From Marinomonas colpomeniae (GTDB lineage: Bacteria > Pseudomonadota > Gammaproteobacteria > Pseudomonadales > Marinomonadaceae): 64,000 nt of DNA. Below, piece by piece: positions 9,347 to 18,469 of the stretch. A model generated the notes under the pieces. That model was not told the origin of the DNA. It was given only the letters and a program-made list of their open reading frames with translations, and made no database searches. How positions within the stretch are numbered: the first letter of the stretch is position 1; each line of letters begins with the position of its first letter. A program made the translations under genes and the position numbers. The stretch spans positions 310,001 through 374,000 of the forward strand of contig NZ_JACYFC010000002.1 in assembly GCF_014803385.1 (NCBI RefSeq), written 5' to 3'.

Positions 9347-9874
9347 ATGAGTCAAAGCAACCAATCGACAGGCGTCAGAAGTTACCTCAATGGTTATAGT
9401 GCTCACGTGCAGCAGCAAGTACAAGACTTACTTGAAACTGAAAAATCACAAAGCTGGTTATTAAATAAATACCCTCATGCACACACTTTAAATGGTACCC
9501 GTGGGTTATATGATTACGCGATGGGTATTAAAAATGACTGTATGCGAAGCTCACCTCCCATTAGTAAAGTCATTTATGACGATAAAATACACGTTATAAA
9601 TAATGCATTGGGTTTGCATACTTTTGTTTCTAGAAAACAGGGTAATAAGCTAAAAGCAAAAAATGAAATTCGTATTGCAGCCTTGTTCAGAAACCTACCA
9701 GAACCTTTACTGAAGATGATAGTGGTGCATGAATTAGCGCATTTAAAAGAGAAGGATCACAGCAAAGCTTTCTATAAGCTTTGCTGTTACATGGAACCAG
9801 ATTATCATCAGCTCGAATTCGATTTACGTGTTTATCTTAGCCATCGAGATCGGTTTGGTGATTTGTGGGTTTAG
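9347..9874 (+). CDS. YgjP-like metallopeptidase domain protein
   Basis: 175 aa. The motif VVHELAHLKEKDHSKAF near residue 125 gives the zinc-binding HExxH plus a downstream His, and the EPDYHQLE stretch after it fits the YgjP/DUF45 family related to SprT and M48 peptidases. No signal peptide or membrane segment is visible, so it is cytosolic. The gene converges with yhhQ and the stop codons overlap by 4 bp. Physiological substrates of this family are not known. Confidence 0.85.
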   Translation: MSQSNQSTGVRSYLNGYSAHVQQQVQDLLETEKSQSWLLNKYPHAHTLNGTRGLYDYAMGIKNDCMRSSPPISKVIYDDKIHVINNALGLHTFVSRKQGNKLKAKNEIRIAALFRNLPEPLLKMIVVHELAHLKEKDHSKAFYKLCCYMEPDYHQLEFDLRVYLSHRDRFGDLWV

Positions 9875-10542
9875 GCTTTTGCACTGTTTAACGAAAACTC
9901 AGGGTTGATAGAGGTAAGCTTCTTCGTTAAATAATTTAGTAAGACACCGTACATCGGAATAAATAACCCAAGGCTAATAATCAGCTTAAATACAAAGTCT
10001 GCGAGAGCTATTTCTTGCCAATGCTGAGCCATGAATAGATCTGGGCTTTGATAAAAGGCAATTCCAAAGAAGGCCAGAGTATCTAACGCATTCCCTAATA
10101 AAGTCGACGCCGCAGGTGCAATCCACCACAATTTCAACTGACGAAGACGATTAAAAACTTGAATATCAAGTACTTGTCCAAGTAAATATGCCAATAAACT
10201 TGCAAGTGCTATACGTCCAACGAAGGTATTAAACGACGCTAGAGAGTCAAATCCTTGAAACGCACCTTGAGCGAAAATTACAGATAAAACATAAGATACA
10301 AGCAAAGATGGAATCATGACCCAAAAGACAATTTTACGCGCTAATGCAGCGCCAAAAATTCTAACGGTAAGGTCTGTCGCTAGAAAAATAAAAGGGAAAG
10401 TAAAAGCACCCCAAGTAGTATGGAATCCAGCAAGAGTAAAAGGGATTTGAACAAGATAATTACTAGACGCAATAACCAGCAAATGGAAAATGGCAAGATA
10501 ACACAGAGCTTTACCCTGCTGTAGAGATGTGAACGTACTCAT
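9871..10542 (-). CDS. yhhQ: YhhQ/VUT-family queuosine precursor transporter
   Basis: 223 aa with about six membrane helices matching the vitamin uptake transporter family COG1738 (YhhQ). In E. coli YhhQ imports the queuosine precursors preQ0 and preQ1. Supporting motifs are the SNYLVQIPF segment near residue 29, the conserved loop ATDLTVRIFG near residue 55 and PAASTLLGNALDTLAFFGIAF. The leader contains a preQ1-I riboswitch-like fold overlapping the Shine-Dalgarno, independent support for the substrate. Confidence 0.93.
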   Translation of the reverse strand: MSTFTSLQQGKALCYLAIFHLLVIASSNYLVQIPFTLAGFHTTWGAFTFPFIFLATDLTVRIFGAALARKIVFWVMIPSLLVSYVLSVIFAQGAFQGFDSLASFNTFVGRIALASLLAYLLGQVLDIQVFNRLRQLKLWWIAPAASTLLGNALDTLAFFGIAFYQSPDLFMAQHWQEIALADFVFKLIISLGLFIPMYGVLLNYLTKKLTSINPEFSLNSAKA

Positions 10543-10549
10543 ATTGTGA

Positions 10550-10582
10550 CCTTTTTCGTTTGATTGGGGTGAGGGAACCCAA
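10550..10582 (-). promoter_or_regulatory. preQ1-I riboswitch, translational, Shine-Dalgarno sequestering
   Basis: On the minus strand the 33-nt segment reads UUGGG, loop UUCCCUC, ACCCCAA, then an A-rich tail ending AAAAAGG. This matches the preQ1 class I H-type pseudoknot: stem P1 UUGGG with CCCAA, a C-rich loop, and a tail whose final AGG can pair with loop CCU. It has nearly the same length and layout as the well-studied Thermoanaerobacter tengcongensis aptamer. The terminal AAGG is also the ribosome binding site, 7 nt before the yhhQ ATG, so ligand binding should block translation. Confidence 0.82.
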
Positions 10583-10766
10583 GTTTATAAAAGTGCATTA
10601 TTTCAAATGGACTTTCATTCAATTTTAATATTGGTTCGATCTTATGATCAAACACGGAGGCGGATTATACATAACTCTTTTGATAATTCAATTTGATATG
10701 TCTAATCATAAAGTTTGTGTATGGCGCAGTGGTTAAAAAAGGTAATGCTTAAAAGCGCATTAAATA

Positions 10767-10804
10767 AAAAGAGGCGGTGAAGTCGCTCTCACTGCCTCTT
10801 TTTA
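10767..10804. terminator. Rho-independent terminator downstream of the RIO kinase gene
   Basis: AAAAGAGGCGGTGA and TCACTGCCTCTTTTT form a stem with one G-U pair around a short loop, with A and T runs on the two sides, so it can act on both strands. It most likely ends the minus-strand RIO kinase transcript. Confidence 0.85.
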
Positions 10805-10869
10805 AATTTCTATCTAAATACTAAGCGCTTTTGATTAAATGTCTATCCGTTACTTAATCAATAAGAGTG

Positions 10870-11730
10870 TTAGTCTTCTTCATCATCTGCTGAATTAATG
10901 CGAGCAAGTCGCTCTTGTTCCTCATCAAATGCTTCTTGTATTTCTACAAGAACCGACTCAACGTCAGCTTCTTCTGTCGGTTCATCAAACAAGCCAGTTA
11001 ACTCTGTGGTTGGTGTTAATTTACCCGCCTCAAATAGAGCCCAAATTTCTTTGGCATATTTGGTTTCTAGAATCTCAGGAGCAGACATGCCGTAATAGTC
11101 ACGCATGTTATTTACATCGCGTTCTAACATCCACTCTGCGTTATTATTAGCAGCAGCGTCAACGGCTTGAGGAAGGTCAATGATGACTGGGCCATGGGAG
11201 TCGACAAGAACGTTAAACTCGGATAAATCACCGTGTATTAGACCTGCACATAACATGCGAACGATTTCTTGTATGATGGTAGCGTGATCTCGTCTTGCTT
11301 GTTCTGGACTTAAAACGACATCATTTAGACGGGGTGCTACTTCACCATTGTCGTCTGTGACGAGTTCCATTAACAAGACGCCATCAATACAGCCATAAGG
11401 TGTAGGAGCGCGAACGCCAGCTTCGGCTAAACGATATAAAGCATCGACCTCGGCATTCTGCCAAAGGTTTTCTTGTTCGTCCCGGCCAAATTTAGAGCCC
11501 TTTTCCATCGCTCGTGAGCGTCGGCTATTTCGGACTTTTCGACCTTCACGATATTGTACCGCTTGCTTAAAGCTGCGCTTTCCAGCTTCTTTATATACTT
11601 TTGCACAGCGGATTTCTGTTCCACAACGTACTACGTAGACTGTCGCTTCTTTCCCGCTCATTAATTGTCGAAGCACTTGGTCTATTAAGCCATCTTCGAT
11701 GAGTGGTTGTATTCTTTTAGGGATTTTCAT
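10870..11730 (-). CDS. RIO1-family serine protein kinase
   Basis: 286 aa. Kinase motifs of the atypical RIO family are visible: the nucleotide-binding loop SGKEATVYVV near residue 23, the catalytic HGDLSEFNVLV near residue 168, and the metal-binding segment VIIDLPQAVD just after it. The C-terminus is acidic (EEADVE, ending DDEED). The ATG at 11730 is preferred because the upstream TTG extension (to 11760) adds ten residues absent from typical family starts. Bacterial RIO kinases autophosphorylate; their substrates are largely unknown. Monocistronic, with its own terminator. Confidence 0.9.
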   Translation of the reverse strand: MKIPKRIQPLIEDGLIDQVLRQLMSGKEATVYVVRCGTEIRCAKVYKEAGKRSFKQAVQYREGRKVRNSRRSRAMEKGSKFGRDEQENLWQNAEVDALYRLAEAGVRAPTPYGCIDGVLLMELVTDDNGEVAPRLNDVVLSPEQARRDHATIIQEIVRMLCAGLIHGDLSEFNVLVDSHGPVIIDLPQAVDAAANNNAEWMLERDVNNMRDYYGMSAPEILETKYAKEIWALFEAGKLTPTTELTGLFDEPTEEADVESVLVEIQEAFDEEQERLARINSADDEED

Positions 11731-11838
11731 GCGGCTCGTTATACAGTTATTAAATGACAAATTAAACTATCAGGAACAAATACTAAACGTTATTGCTGAT
11801 ATGATGAAATCTTTCTTACTTTTCAATGAATTATACTC

Positions 11839-12726
11839 TTAATTGAGGTCCCGTTTCTTATATTCACTTCTCACTAGGAACTCAATCATCTCATTGATTT
11901 TCATGTCTTTTTCTTCGGCCAGTGCATTTAGCTTCTGCTTCGTATTGAGCGTCATACTAATACTATAAGGCTTTTTACCACTCGATTTTTCTCTAAATTT
12001 TTTCTGACTCCAAGCTTTTTTCATCTTATCAATGACCAAAGCCTTACGGTCTACGTTATCAGATAAATCGATAGTAGCAATGACCGCAGCTTTTTTTTCT
12101 GCATCACTGCTTGGAATCCAAGCTTGTTCTAGAGGTCTTTGAGTGATGTTTTGTAGGTAAGACCATGCCCAAACCCAGTGTTTAGGGTTGTTGTCTTCCA
12201 TCCAATTTACAATTGTTTCATTTAATCTAACATCTTGCCATTTAGCCTTTAAATGCTCAAGAATGCTTTGTTGTGTCTCAATATCCGCTTCGCCATCATA
12301 AAACGCACCAATAATATCTGCGTGTCGCTCCAAAACGCTGTCTCTATCTGTATTAAAAGATTTTGCAGAGAGTGCTAATGGTTTTTTCTCATTTTCTGGA
12401 TTCTGTTCTGATGTGCGGCTTTTTAAGTAGCACCAAGCCCAATTGCATAAGCGTTGGTCATTTTTATCTATCCAGCGGAAATATTGTGAAGGAATTTGGG
12501 CTGCTCTAAATGCTGTACGCATTTGAGAAGCAAAATTCTTAGGGGCTCGATTTTTTTTAATAAGAACTTCTAGCTCGTCGTTTATTCCCTTTAATTTTTC
12601 TTGATAAGACAAACCGCGTAAATTTTTTAATGATGCGCTTTTAATATGCTGCACTAAATACTCTGCGTAAAAAACACACTCGCGTTCAGATGACGCTTCT
12701 AAAAATTCATTTTCGCCTCTTATCAC
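11839..12726 (-). CDS. Ribbon-helix-helix protein with duplicated Trp-rich segment, function unknown
   Basis: 295 aa, GTG start behind AAGGGGG. The last 45 residues read as a ribbon-helix-helix DNA-binding unit (KKPYSISMTLNTKQKLNAL, then INEMIEFLVRSEY), similar in pattern to the C-terminus of MatP. The N-terminal 200 residues contain an internal duplication: WIDKNDQRLCNWAWCYLKS near residue 86 and WMEDNNPKHWVWAWSYLQN near residue 174. No enzymatic motif was seen. The gene stands alone with an unusually long AT-rich upstream region carrying repeated ACAGTGT boxes, which fits autoregulation. A nucleoid or macrodomain organiser is one hypothesis; other RHH regulators are equally possible. Confidence 0.6.
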   Translation of the reverse strand: MIRGENEFLEASSERECVFYAEYLVQHIKSASLKNLRGLSYQEKLKGINDELEVLIKKNRAPKNFASQMRTAFRAAQIPSQYFRWIDKNDQRLCNWAWCYLKSRTSEQNPENEKKPLALSAKSFNTDRDSVLERHADIIGAFYDGEADIETQQSILEHLKAKWQDVRLNETIVNWMEDNNPKHWVWAWSYLQNITQRPLEQAWIPSSDAEKKAAVIATIDLSDNVDRKALVIDKMKKAWSQKKFREKSSGKKPYSISMTLNTKQKLNALAEEKDMKINEMIEFLVRSEYKKRDLN

Positions 12727-12773
12727 TTTAAGCCCCCTTTTTAGAGATTTTTATTCCAAATAGTAATAAATCT

Positions 12774-12837
12774 ACAGTGTAGAGTGTTCTGTAAATACTA
12801 AGTGTATTTTTGTGATTTTACAATAACTATACAGTGT
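12774..12837. repeat. Repeated ACAGTGT boxes upstream of the RHH gene
   Basis: ACAGTGT occurs at 12774-12780 and again at 12831-12837. The first copy is within CTACAGTGTAG and near the inverted TACAG...CTGTA pair. The position directly upstream of a ribbon-helix-helix gene makes an operator possible. Confidence 0.35.
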
Positions 12838-12983
12838 GTTGTTTGTGTATTTGTGTGAATTTAAACTAATTTTTAATTTTATATTGGCTTGATTAGATGT
12901 TATTTAGATGCGAAGTCGCTGTAAAACTGGTGCGAGATAATTGAGTAAAAAAAATAGATGAAAATTAGATTTTGGGGGATGGT

Positions 12984-13043
12984 ATGTCTAATAGAAAAGT
13001 GTGGATGAGTGTTCAAATGAAGAGAGCGTCAAAAAAGCCATAA
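12984..13043 (+). CDS. Possible 19-aa small ORF
   Basis: In the 580-bp gap between the RHH gene and rhlE, an ATG follows the purine-rich GGGGGATGG and opens a 19-codon basic peptide (starts MSNRKVW, ends KRASKKP). There is no homology I recognise, and a chance ORF is a real alternative. Confidence 0.2.
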   Translation: MSNRKVWMSVQMKRASKKP

Positions 13044-13131
13044 AAACTAAAGCGTTACATTTGAGAGCATTAGGAGCACGCTCAATTAATCTTAAGCAGG
13101 AAAAATAGAAAGTATTTATCAAGGGAGAAAA

Positions 13132-13263
13132 GTGCTAATAAATGCATTGAAAATACACAGACTAAAACAGCCAGATATCTTTAAAATAAAACAGAATCAG
13201 CAGTTTTTATTGCTCTGGTTGTTTATAACGCTAGGTGGGCTTGTAACAAGCAATATATCATGA
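13132..13263 (+). CDS. Possible 43-aa small membrane protein
   Basis: A GTG start preceded by AAGGGAG (spacer only 4 nt) opens 43 codons. The peptide has a basic N-terminal half and one hydrophobic segment (FLLLWLFITLGGLV), as in single-pass small membrane proteins. It converges on rhlE. No family is recognised; the rest of the 12727-13307 gap shows no gene. Confidence 0.3.
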   Translation: MLINALKIHRLKQPDIFKIKQNQQFLLLWLFITLGGLVTSNIS

Positions 13264-13307
13264 CTAAACAAAAGTCATACGGCATTACTTGTTATCTAAT
13301 ATTGTAT

Positions 13308-14564
13308 TTATCTTGCGGGGTGTCTTCGCTTAGGCTTACTGCTTTTAGACGAGTGATGACCTAATGCTTTCGCTCTTAGTTCTTTTCTAGATGGCTCGCG
13401 TTTTTTATTTGTGTTCTCGACCTTATTTAAATCTGGTTCAAAACCTGGAAGCCATTGAGGCACAAAATTTTCGCCTACTAATTTCTCAATATCAGTCAGT
13501 AAATAACGTTCTTTTTCAGACACTAAACTAATCGCTAATCCCGTTGCCCCTGCACGCCCTGTTCTACCAATACGGTGAATATAGTCTTCAGCATTATAAG
13601 GGAGCTCATGGTTGATCACGTATTGAAGTTGTTCAATATCTAACCCTCGCGCAGCAACATCTGTTGCTACTAATGCACGAACTTTGCCTGCTTTAAAATC
13701 TGTTAATACTCGATCACGAGCCCCTTGGGATTTATCACCATGGATAGATTGAGTGGCAATGCCATCTTTACCCATTTCTTTGGCTAATTCATCAGCACCT
13801 TGCTTGGTTCGAGTAAAAATGAGTACTTGTTTCCAGTTTTTAGAACCAATTAGGTAGGATAAAAGCGCGCTTTTACGGTCTTTATCTACGGCATAAATAA
13901 GTTGTTCTACTTCGGCCGCCGTGGTGTTTCGATTGTTTACTTCAATTAATTTTGGATCTTTCAATAAAGTTTTACTTAAAGCAAAAATCTCATCATTAAA
14001 AGTTGCAGAAAAAAACAAAGTCTGTCTTTTATAGGGAAGTTTTTTTAAAATTCTTTGAATATCAATGATAAAGCCCATATCTAGCATTCGATCAGCTTCA
14101 TCCAAAACCAATGTTTCGACCTTGCTCAAATCAATCAAGTTTTTCATGACAAGTTCAAGTAATCGCCCTGGTGTTGCGACCAATATTTCACAGCCTTGCT
14201 TTAATGCATCCAGTTGGACATTGATACTTGCTCCACCGTAAACAACAACAGAATTAACGGCTAAACCTTGGCTATAACGAATAAAGCTGGAATGCACTTG
14301 TTGCGCTAGTTCACGAGTCGGCGTTAGAACCAATACTTTTATGTGTCTTGTCTCATTTGATTGTTGGTTTTGTACAATACGATGTAAAAGCGGCAAGGCA
14401 AATGCTGCGGTTTTACCTGTCCCTGTTTGAGCACCAGCCATTAGATCTTTTTTATCGAGAACAGCAGGTATAGCCGCTTCTTGTATTGGAGTAGGAGTGA
14501 CATAGCCTAGTTCATGTATGACATCGGTAATTTCTTTAAGAAGTCCTAAAGAGGTGAAGCTCAT
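13308..14564 (-). CDS. rhlE: DEAD-box RNA helicase RhlE
   Basis: 418 aa with the full DEAD-box set in order: Q motif FTSLGLLKEI and TPTPIQEAAIP, motif I AGAQTGTGKTAAF near residue 42, PTRELA, TPGR, DEAD near residue 153, SAT near 185, and motif VI HRIGRTGRAG near 330. The C-terminal 40 residues are strongly basic (KRREPSRKELRAKALG and a Lys/Arg tail), as in RhlE proteins. RhlE unwinds RNA in ribosome assembly and RNA decay. Monocistronic. Confidence 0.93.
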   Translation of the reverse strand: MSFTSLGLLKEITDVIHELGYVTPTPIQEAAIPAVLDKKDLMAGAQTGTGKTAAFALPLLHRIVQNQQSNETRHIKVLVLTPTRELAQQVHSSFIRYSQGLAVNSVVVYGGASINVQLDALKQGCEILVATPGRLLELVMKNLIDLSKVETLVLDEADRMLDMGFIIDIQRILKKLPYKRQTLFFSATFNDEIFALSKTLLKDPKLIEVNNRNTTAAEVEQLIYAVDKDRKSALLSYLIGSKNWKQVLIFTRTKQGADELAKEMGKDGIATQSIHGDKSQGARDRVLTDFKAGKVRALVATDVAARGLDIEQLQYVINHELPYNAEDYIHRIGRTGRAGATGLAISLVSEKERYLLTDIEKLVGENFVPQWLPGFEPDLNKVENTNKKREPSRKELRAKALGHHSSKSSKPKRRHPAR

Positions 14565-14755
14565 GGGTATCTCGTTCGTTATAAGTAATTTCGCTAGTGT
14601 AACATTTCATAAAAAATGAATGCTTTAGTTTTTTATTGCTTCTTAAATGTTTCGTGGGTCTATTAAAAATAAAGGGATTTTAGTCGGTGTTATAATCTTA
14701 TTAGAAAGGTAAAATAAAATTATTTTCGTTTGATTATTTGGAATCTTTAAAAAGT

Positions 14756-16426
14756 ATGAAGATTAAGTCGCGTTTTTTAATATTAACAACACTTATTTTA
14801 TTGTTAACGGGGTTTTTTTCTTGGCTTTCAATGCGAGTTTTAGCGGAAGATATTATCGTTAGCTGGGTTGAACGCTATGCAGAAAAACAAGTTCTATATG
14901 ATAAAGCGCGAACATTGCTGCCTTTAATTCAAGAGGTGGAATTATCAAAAGAATTTGCAAAATTAGAGTCGTTAAAGGCGTGGGCGAAACAACCAGATAA
15001 CGTATTGTTGAAACAAGAAGCTAGGATAGATACGGAAGATTTTCGTAACCGCTTTTCAGATAACTCCTATTTCATTGGTTTGAAAAGTAATAATCATTAT
15101 TACTACAGTGATGAGCAGACCGCTTCGCATGAAGAGCTTTATCGGTATACATTGGATGCATCAAAGGCTGCGGATGCGTGGTTTTATCGACTTATGGAAG
15201 TTGGTCTAAATCTCCACCTTAATGTAAACCCTGATATTGAATTAGGGGTTGTTAAGCTATGGAGTGATGTATTAATTCGGGATGGAGATGACATTTTAGG
15301 TGTTGTTGGTACTGGGTTAGATCTATCCGATTTTTTAAGTCAAATAGTTGAAAAACAAGATATTTATTCCGCTATTGTATTCACTAATTACGAAGGTGCC
15401 ATTCAACTTTATCAAGAAGAAGACCTAATTGATTACGCTTCAATAACGAAAAACTCTGAAGATAAAAAACGTATTTTTCAGTTACTCGATGATGAAGGCT
15501 CTCGCAAAATATTAAAACAAAGTTTTGAGCGAGCGAGGAATCATCCAAACAGTGTTGATATATCCTCTGTAAGTAAAGAAGGTGTGCGTCAATTAGCCAG
15601 TGTTGTGTATATCCCTGAAATTGACTGGTTTCAAATTAACTTTATTGATATCAATAACTTTTTACCAGTAACTGAGTTTTATAGCCTTTTATTTATTTTT
15701 CTTATTAGCTTAATTTGTACCCTGATTATTTTTTATCTGTTGTTTTCCTTGATTGTCACAAGGCCTTTAGCAGAGTTGGATTCATCTATACGCGCGTTGG
15801 GAAAAAATAAATATCAGGCGCCAAAACTCAGCCGCTTTGCTGGCTCTGAAATTAAGCGACTAGTAGCGGATTATCAAGATATGTCTAAGACTCTATTGGA
15901 GTATCAGCATGAGCTTGAAGACAAAGTAGAAGCTCGAACAACAGAGCTAAGTCGTATATCTAAATTAGACCCTTTAACTGAACTATATAACCGTCGTGGT
16001 TTTGAAGTACATATGGTCGAGTACATGCAGCAGTGGCATGAGCAAAAGCAACCTTTTGGACTAATAAACATTGACGTTAATAAATTCAAAGCGATAAATG
16101 ATTTGTATGGTCATGGAGTAGGTGACTTTGTATTGAAAAAAATTGCCGCTCATTTGGTTGATGTAGTAGGGCAAAAAGGAGAAGTATCGCGATGGGGTGG
16201 CGATGAATTTTTAATACTTTTAAAACAAATCGATGATTTAGATACCGTCAAAATATCGGCAATACTGCTAGAGAATAAAAAACCACTGATTATCAAAATC
16301 AATAATCAAGACATCCTTATTGAATTTAGTGTTGGTAGTACCCTGGTTCAAGAAGGCGATACTTTAGAGGATATGTTGCATAGAGCGGATAAGGCTATGT
16401 ATGTCGTTAAATTCGCAGATCGCTAA
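14756..16426 (+). CDS. Membrane diguanylate cyclase (periplasmic sensor, HAMP, GGDEF)
   Basis: About 556 aa. An N-terminal membrane helix (FLILTTLILLLTGFFSWLS) and a second helix near residue 310 bracket a periplasmic sensor region. A HAMP-like linker (VTRPLAELDSSIRALG) leads to a GGDEF domain from about residue 405 with canonical RWGGDEFLILL. No RxxD inhibitory site is visible five residues upstream. The ATG at 14756 is preferred over the TTG at 14738; neither has a clear Shine-Dalgarno. Predicted to synthesise c-di-GMP in response to an unknown extracytoplasmic signal. Confidence 0.88.
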   Translation: MKIKSRFLILTTLILLLTGFFSWLSMRVLAEDIIVSWVERYAEKQVLYDKARTLLPLIQEVELSKEFAKLESLKAWAKQPDNVLLKQEARIDTEDFRNRFSDNSYFIGLKSNNHYYYSDEQTASHEELYRYTLDASKAADAWFYRLMEVGLNLHLNVNPDIELGVVKLWSDVLIRDGDDILGVVGTGLDLSDFLSQIVEKQDIYSAIVFTNYEGAIQLYQEEDLIDYASITKNSEDKKRIFQLLDDEGSRKILKQSFERARNHPNSVDISSVSKEGVRQLASVVYIPEIDWFQINFIDINNFLPVTEFYSLLFIFLISLICTLIIFYLLFSLIVTRPLAELDSSIRALGKNKYQAPKLSRFAGSEIKRLVADYQDMSKTLLEYQHELEDKVEARTTELSRISKLDPLTELYNRRGFEVHMVEYMQQWHEQKQPFGLINIDVNKFKAINDLYGHGVGDFVLKKIAAHLVDVVGQKGEVSRWGGDEFLILLKQIDDLDTVKISAILLENKKPLIIKINNQDILIEFSVGSTLVQEGDTLEDMLHRADKAMYVVKFADR

Positions 16427-16536
16427 AGTGAATGTTCAATTCAGTAAAGAAGGTGCAAGCGATTGTATTCTTAAAAGGTGACCTTACTTAAGGGCTATCC
16501 TTACTATTTATATGACTGAATTTATTGGAGTCAATA

Positions 16537-17613
16537 ATGACCACGACTGAAAACCTACTACTTAGCCCAGTACAGCTAGGCGATATTACATTACCAAATC
16601 GAGTTGTAATGGCTCCACTTACTCGTGCTCGTGCCTCAGGACATCAACCAACGTCCTTGATGGCTGAATATTACTCACAACGAGCTAGTACTGGTTTGCT
16701 AATCACAGAATGTACTATGGCTGCTGAAGGCACATCATCTTTTGGCGCAGACCCAGGTATCTATTCACAAGAACAGGTTGAAGGTTGGAAGCTAACGACA
16801 GAAGCGGTCCATAAAGCGGACGGTAGAATTTTTATGCAAATTTGGCACGCTGGTCGTGCAGCACATCCATTGTTAAATGGCGGTAAAGAAGCCGTCGCAC
16901 CAAGTGCGATTGCAATTGAAGGCGAGACGTATACGCCAGAAGGCAAAAAACCTTATACAGTCCCACATGCATTGACAGTCAGCGAGATTAAAGAAATTGT
17001 TAATAGTTTTCGTCAAGCTGCAATTAATGCAAAAGCAGCTGGCTTTGATGGAGTAGAGATTCACGGTGCAAATGGTTATTTGATTGATCAATTTTTACGT
17101 GATAGCGCTAACCAACGTACAGATGAATATGGTGGTTCATTTGAAAACCGTACTCGTTTCCTCACAGAGGTTATTGAAGCGGTGACAGAAGTGATGGGAA
17201 GCGGTCGAGTAGGTTTACGCCTTTCTCCTCTTAACAGTTTTAATAGTATGAAAGACAGTGACCCGGTTGGGCTGATTCGTTATCTTGCGAATGCACTAAA
17301 CGCCTATGACCTAGCTTATTTACATTTGATGCGTGCCGATTTCTTTGGTCTACAACAAGCTGACGTTGTGCCTGTTGCTCGTGAATCTTATAAAGGTCAC
17401 TTAATGGTAAACATGGGTTACAGTGCTGAAGAAGCCAGCCAAATAATTGCGAATAAACAAGCCGACAGTGTAGCATTTGGTACTGGCATTCTTGCTAATC
17501 CTGATTTCGTTGAGCGTGTTAAGCATGGTGCAGAATTGAACACACCAAATCCAGATACTTTCTATACACCAGGTGCAGAAGGCTATACGGATTATCCTTT
17601 TATGGCTCAGTGA
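16537..17613 (+). CDS. nemA: Old Yellow Enzyme family alkene reductase (NemA-like)
   Basis: 358 aa; start at the ATG preceded by TTGGAG. FMN-binding TIM-barrel motifs are present: PNRVVMAPLTRARA near residue 20, IWHAGRAAHP near 98, GFDGVEIHGANGYLIDQFLR near 172, and NQRTDEYGGSFENR. It should use NADPH to reduce activated double bonds such as N-ethylmaleimide, nitroesters or quinones. It is not next to a nemR-type repressor. A terminator follows at 17645-17678. Confidence 0.92.
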   Translation: MTTTENLLLSPVQLGDITLPNRVVMAPLTRARASGHQPTSLMAEYYSQRASTGLLITECTMAAEGTSSFGADPGIYSQEQVEGWKLTTEAVHKADGRIFMQIWHAGRAAHPLLNGGKEAVAPSAIAIEGETYTPEGKKPYTVPHALTVSEIKEIVNSFRQAAINAKAAGFDGVEIHGANGYLIDQFLRDSANQRTDEYGGSFENRTRFLTEVIEAVTEVMGSGRVGLRLSPLNSFNSMKDSDPVGLIRYLANALNAYDLAYLHLMRADFFGLQQADVVPVARESYKGHLMVNMGYSAEEASQIIANKQADSVAFGTGILANPDFVERVKHGAELNTPNPDTFYTPGAEGYTDYPFMAQ

Positions 17614-17644
17614 TAAACCTATTTCAGGACGGGACAGTGAAAAC

Positions 17645-17678
17645 AAAAAAGCCAACAATTAGATGTTGGCTTTTTTAT
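17645..17678. terminator. Bidirectional terminator between nemA and the GFA gene
   Basis: AAAAAAGCCAACA and TGTTGGCTTTTTT (arms around ATTAGA) form a symmetric hairpin with A and T runs, serving both convergent genes. Confidence 0.9.
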
Positions 17679-17704
17679 TGATGTTTGTACTGATTGAAGT
17701 CTAG

Positions 17705-18112
17705 TTAGACTGGCATCTGTTCAAAGCAAGCAATGTCGTTCAATACGTCATCCCAATTGCCTTTACTGTCCGTAAAAATGTGTGCTTGTGGCGTAATGTC
17801 TACATCTGTATCTAGCGCACCTGCTGGTACAATAACTATGTCTCTTGCTTTGACATAAATAGGCAGTAGTGAACTGCAAGTAGAGCAGAAATTGCGAGTG
17901 AAGTTGGCACCTTCAAGTCGATAAAAACTGATTTTATCTTCGCCGCTAAGCCAGGTTAGTTTTGCATTTGGTGCAAATAAATTGGCACAATGAGCTGAGC
18001 CGGACATCTTTCGACAGCGACTACAATGGCAGAAGAAAAACTTTTTGAACTCACCTTCCATTTCGAATTTAACGCCGCCACAAAGGCAAGATCCAGTATG
18101 AGTATGTGCCAT
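17705..18112 (-). CDS. GFA-family (CENP-V/GFA domain) zinc protein
   Basis: 135 aa with the cysteine pattern of the glutathione-dependent formaldehyde-activating (GFA) family: GSCLCGGVKF at residue 7, CHCSRCRKMSGSAHCANLF near residue 28, and FCSTCSSLLPIY near residue 75. These bind two zinc ions. The GFA name does not prove formaldehyde activity in such short members. AAGGAAAAA precedes the ATG. Confidence 0.88.
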   Translation of the reverse strand: MAHTHTGSCLCGGVKFEMEGEFKKFFFCHCSRCRKMSGSAHCANLFAPNAKLTWLSGEDKISFYRLEGANFTRNFCSTCSSLLPIYVKARDIVIVPAGALDTDVDITPQAHIFTDSKGNWDDVLNDIACFEQMPV

Positions 18113-18469
18113 TTTTTTTCCTTAGCTTGATTCAATGTTGTATTGAATATTTAGTTTTTAAATAGTAAAAAAATTTATTTTATACTTCTAGTTACTACAT
18201 TTCACAGCTGAGTATTAAGGCTTTTCAAAAAACAAAATAACATACTAAATTATTGATATAGATTATGGTTTTAACGACTGGCAGTAAGATTGAATTTGGA
18301 AGAGTAAAGGAATGCTTTATCATCACATATACTTTCGATTTTTTACAAAAATGAACGGATTCATTTTAATTAGTTGTGTTAATTTTAACCAGAATAAACA
18401 AGGAGTCACACATTAAATATGTGGCTAAGTTACCATTAGATCTACATGGAGTTAGGAGTCGTTTCTATA
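18113..18469. other. AT-rich intergenic region without recognised gene
   Basis: A 357-bp stretch upstream of the GGDEF-EAL gene. It holds the promoter region for both divergent neighbours and a small hairpin (CACACATTAAATATGTG near 18407). No RNA gene or coding signal was seen. Confidence 0.5.
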
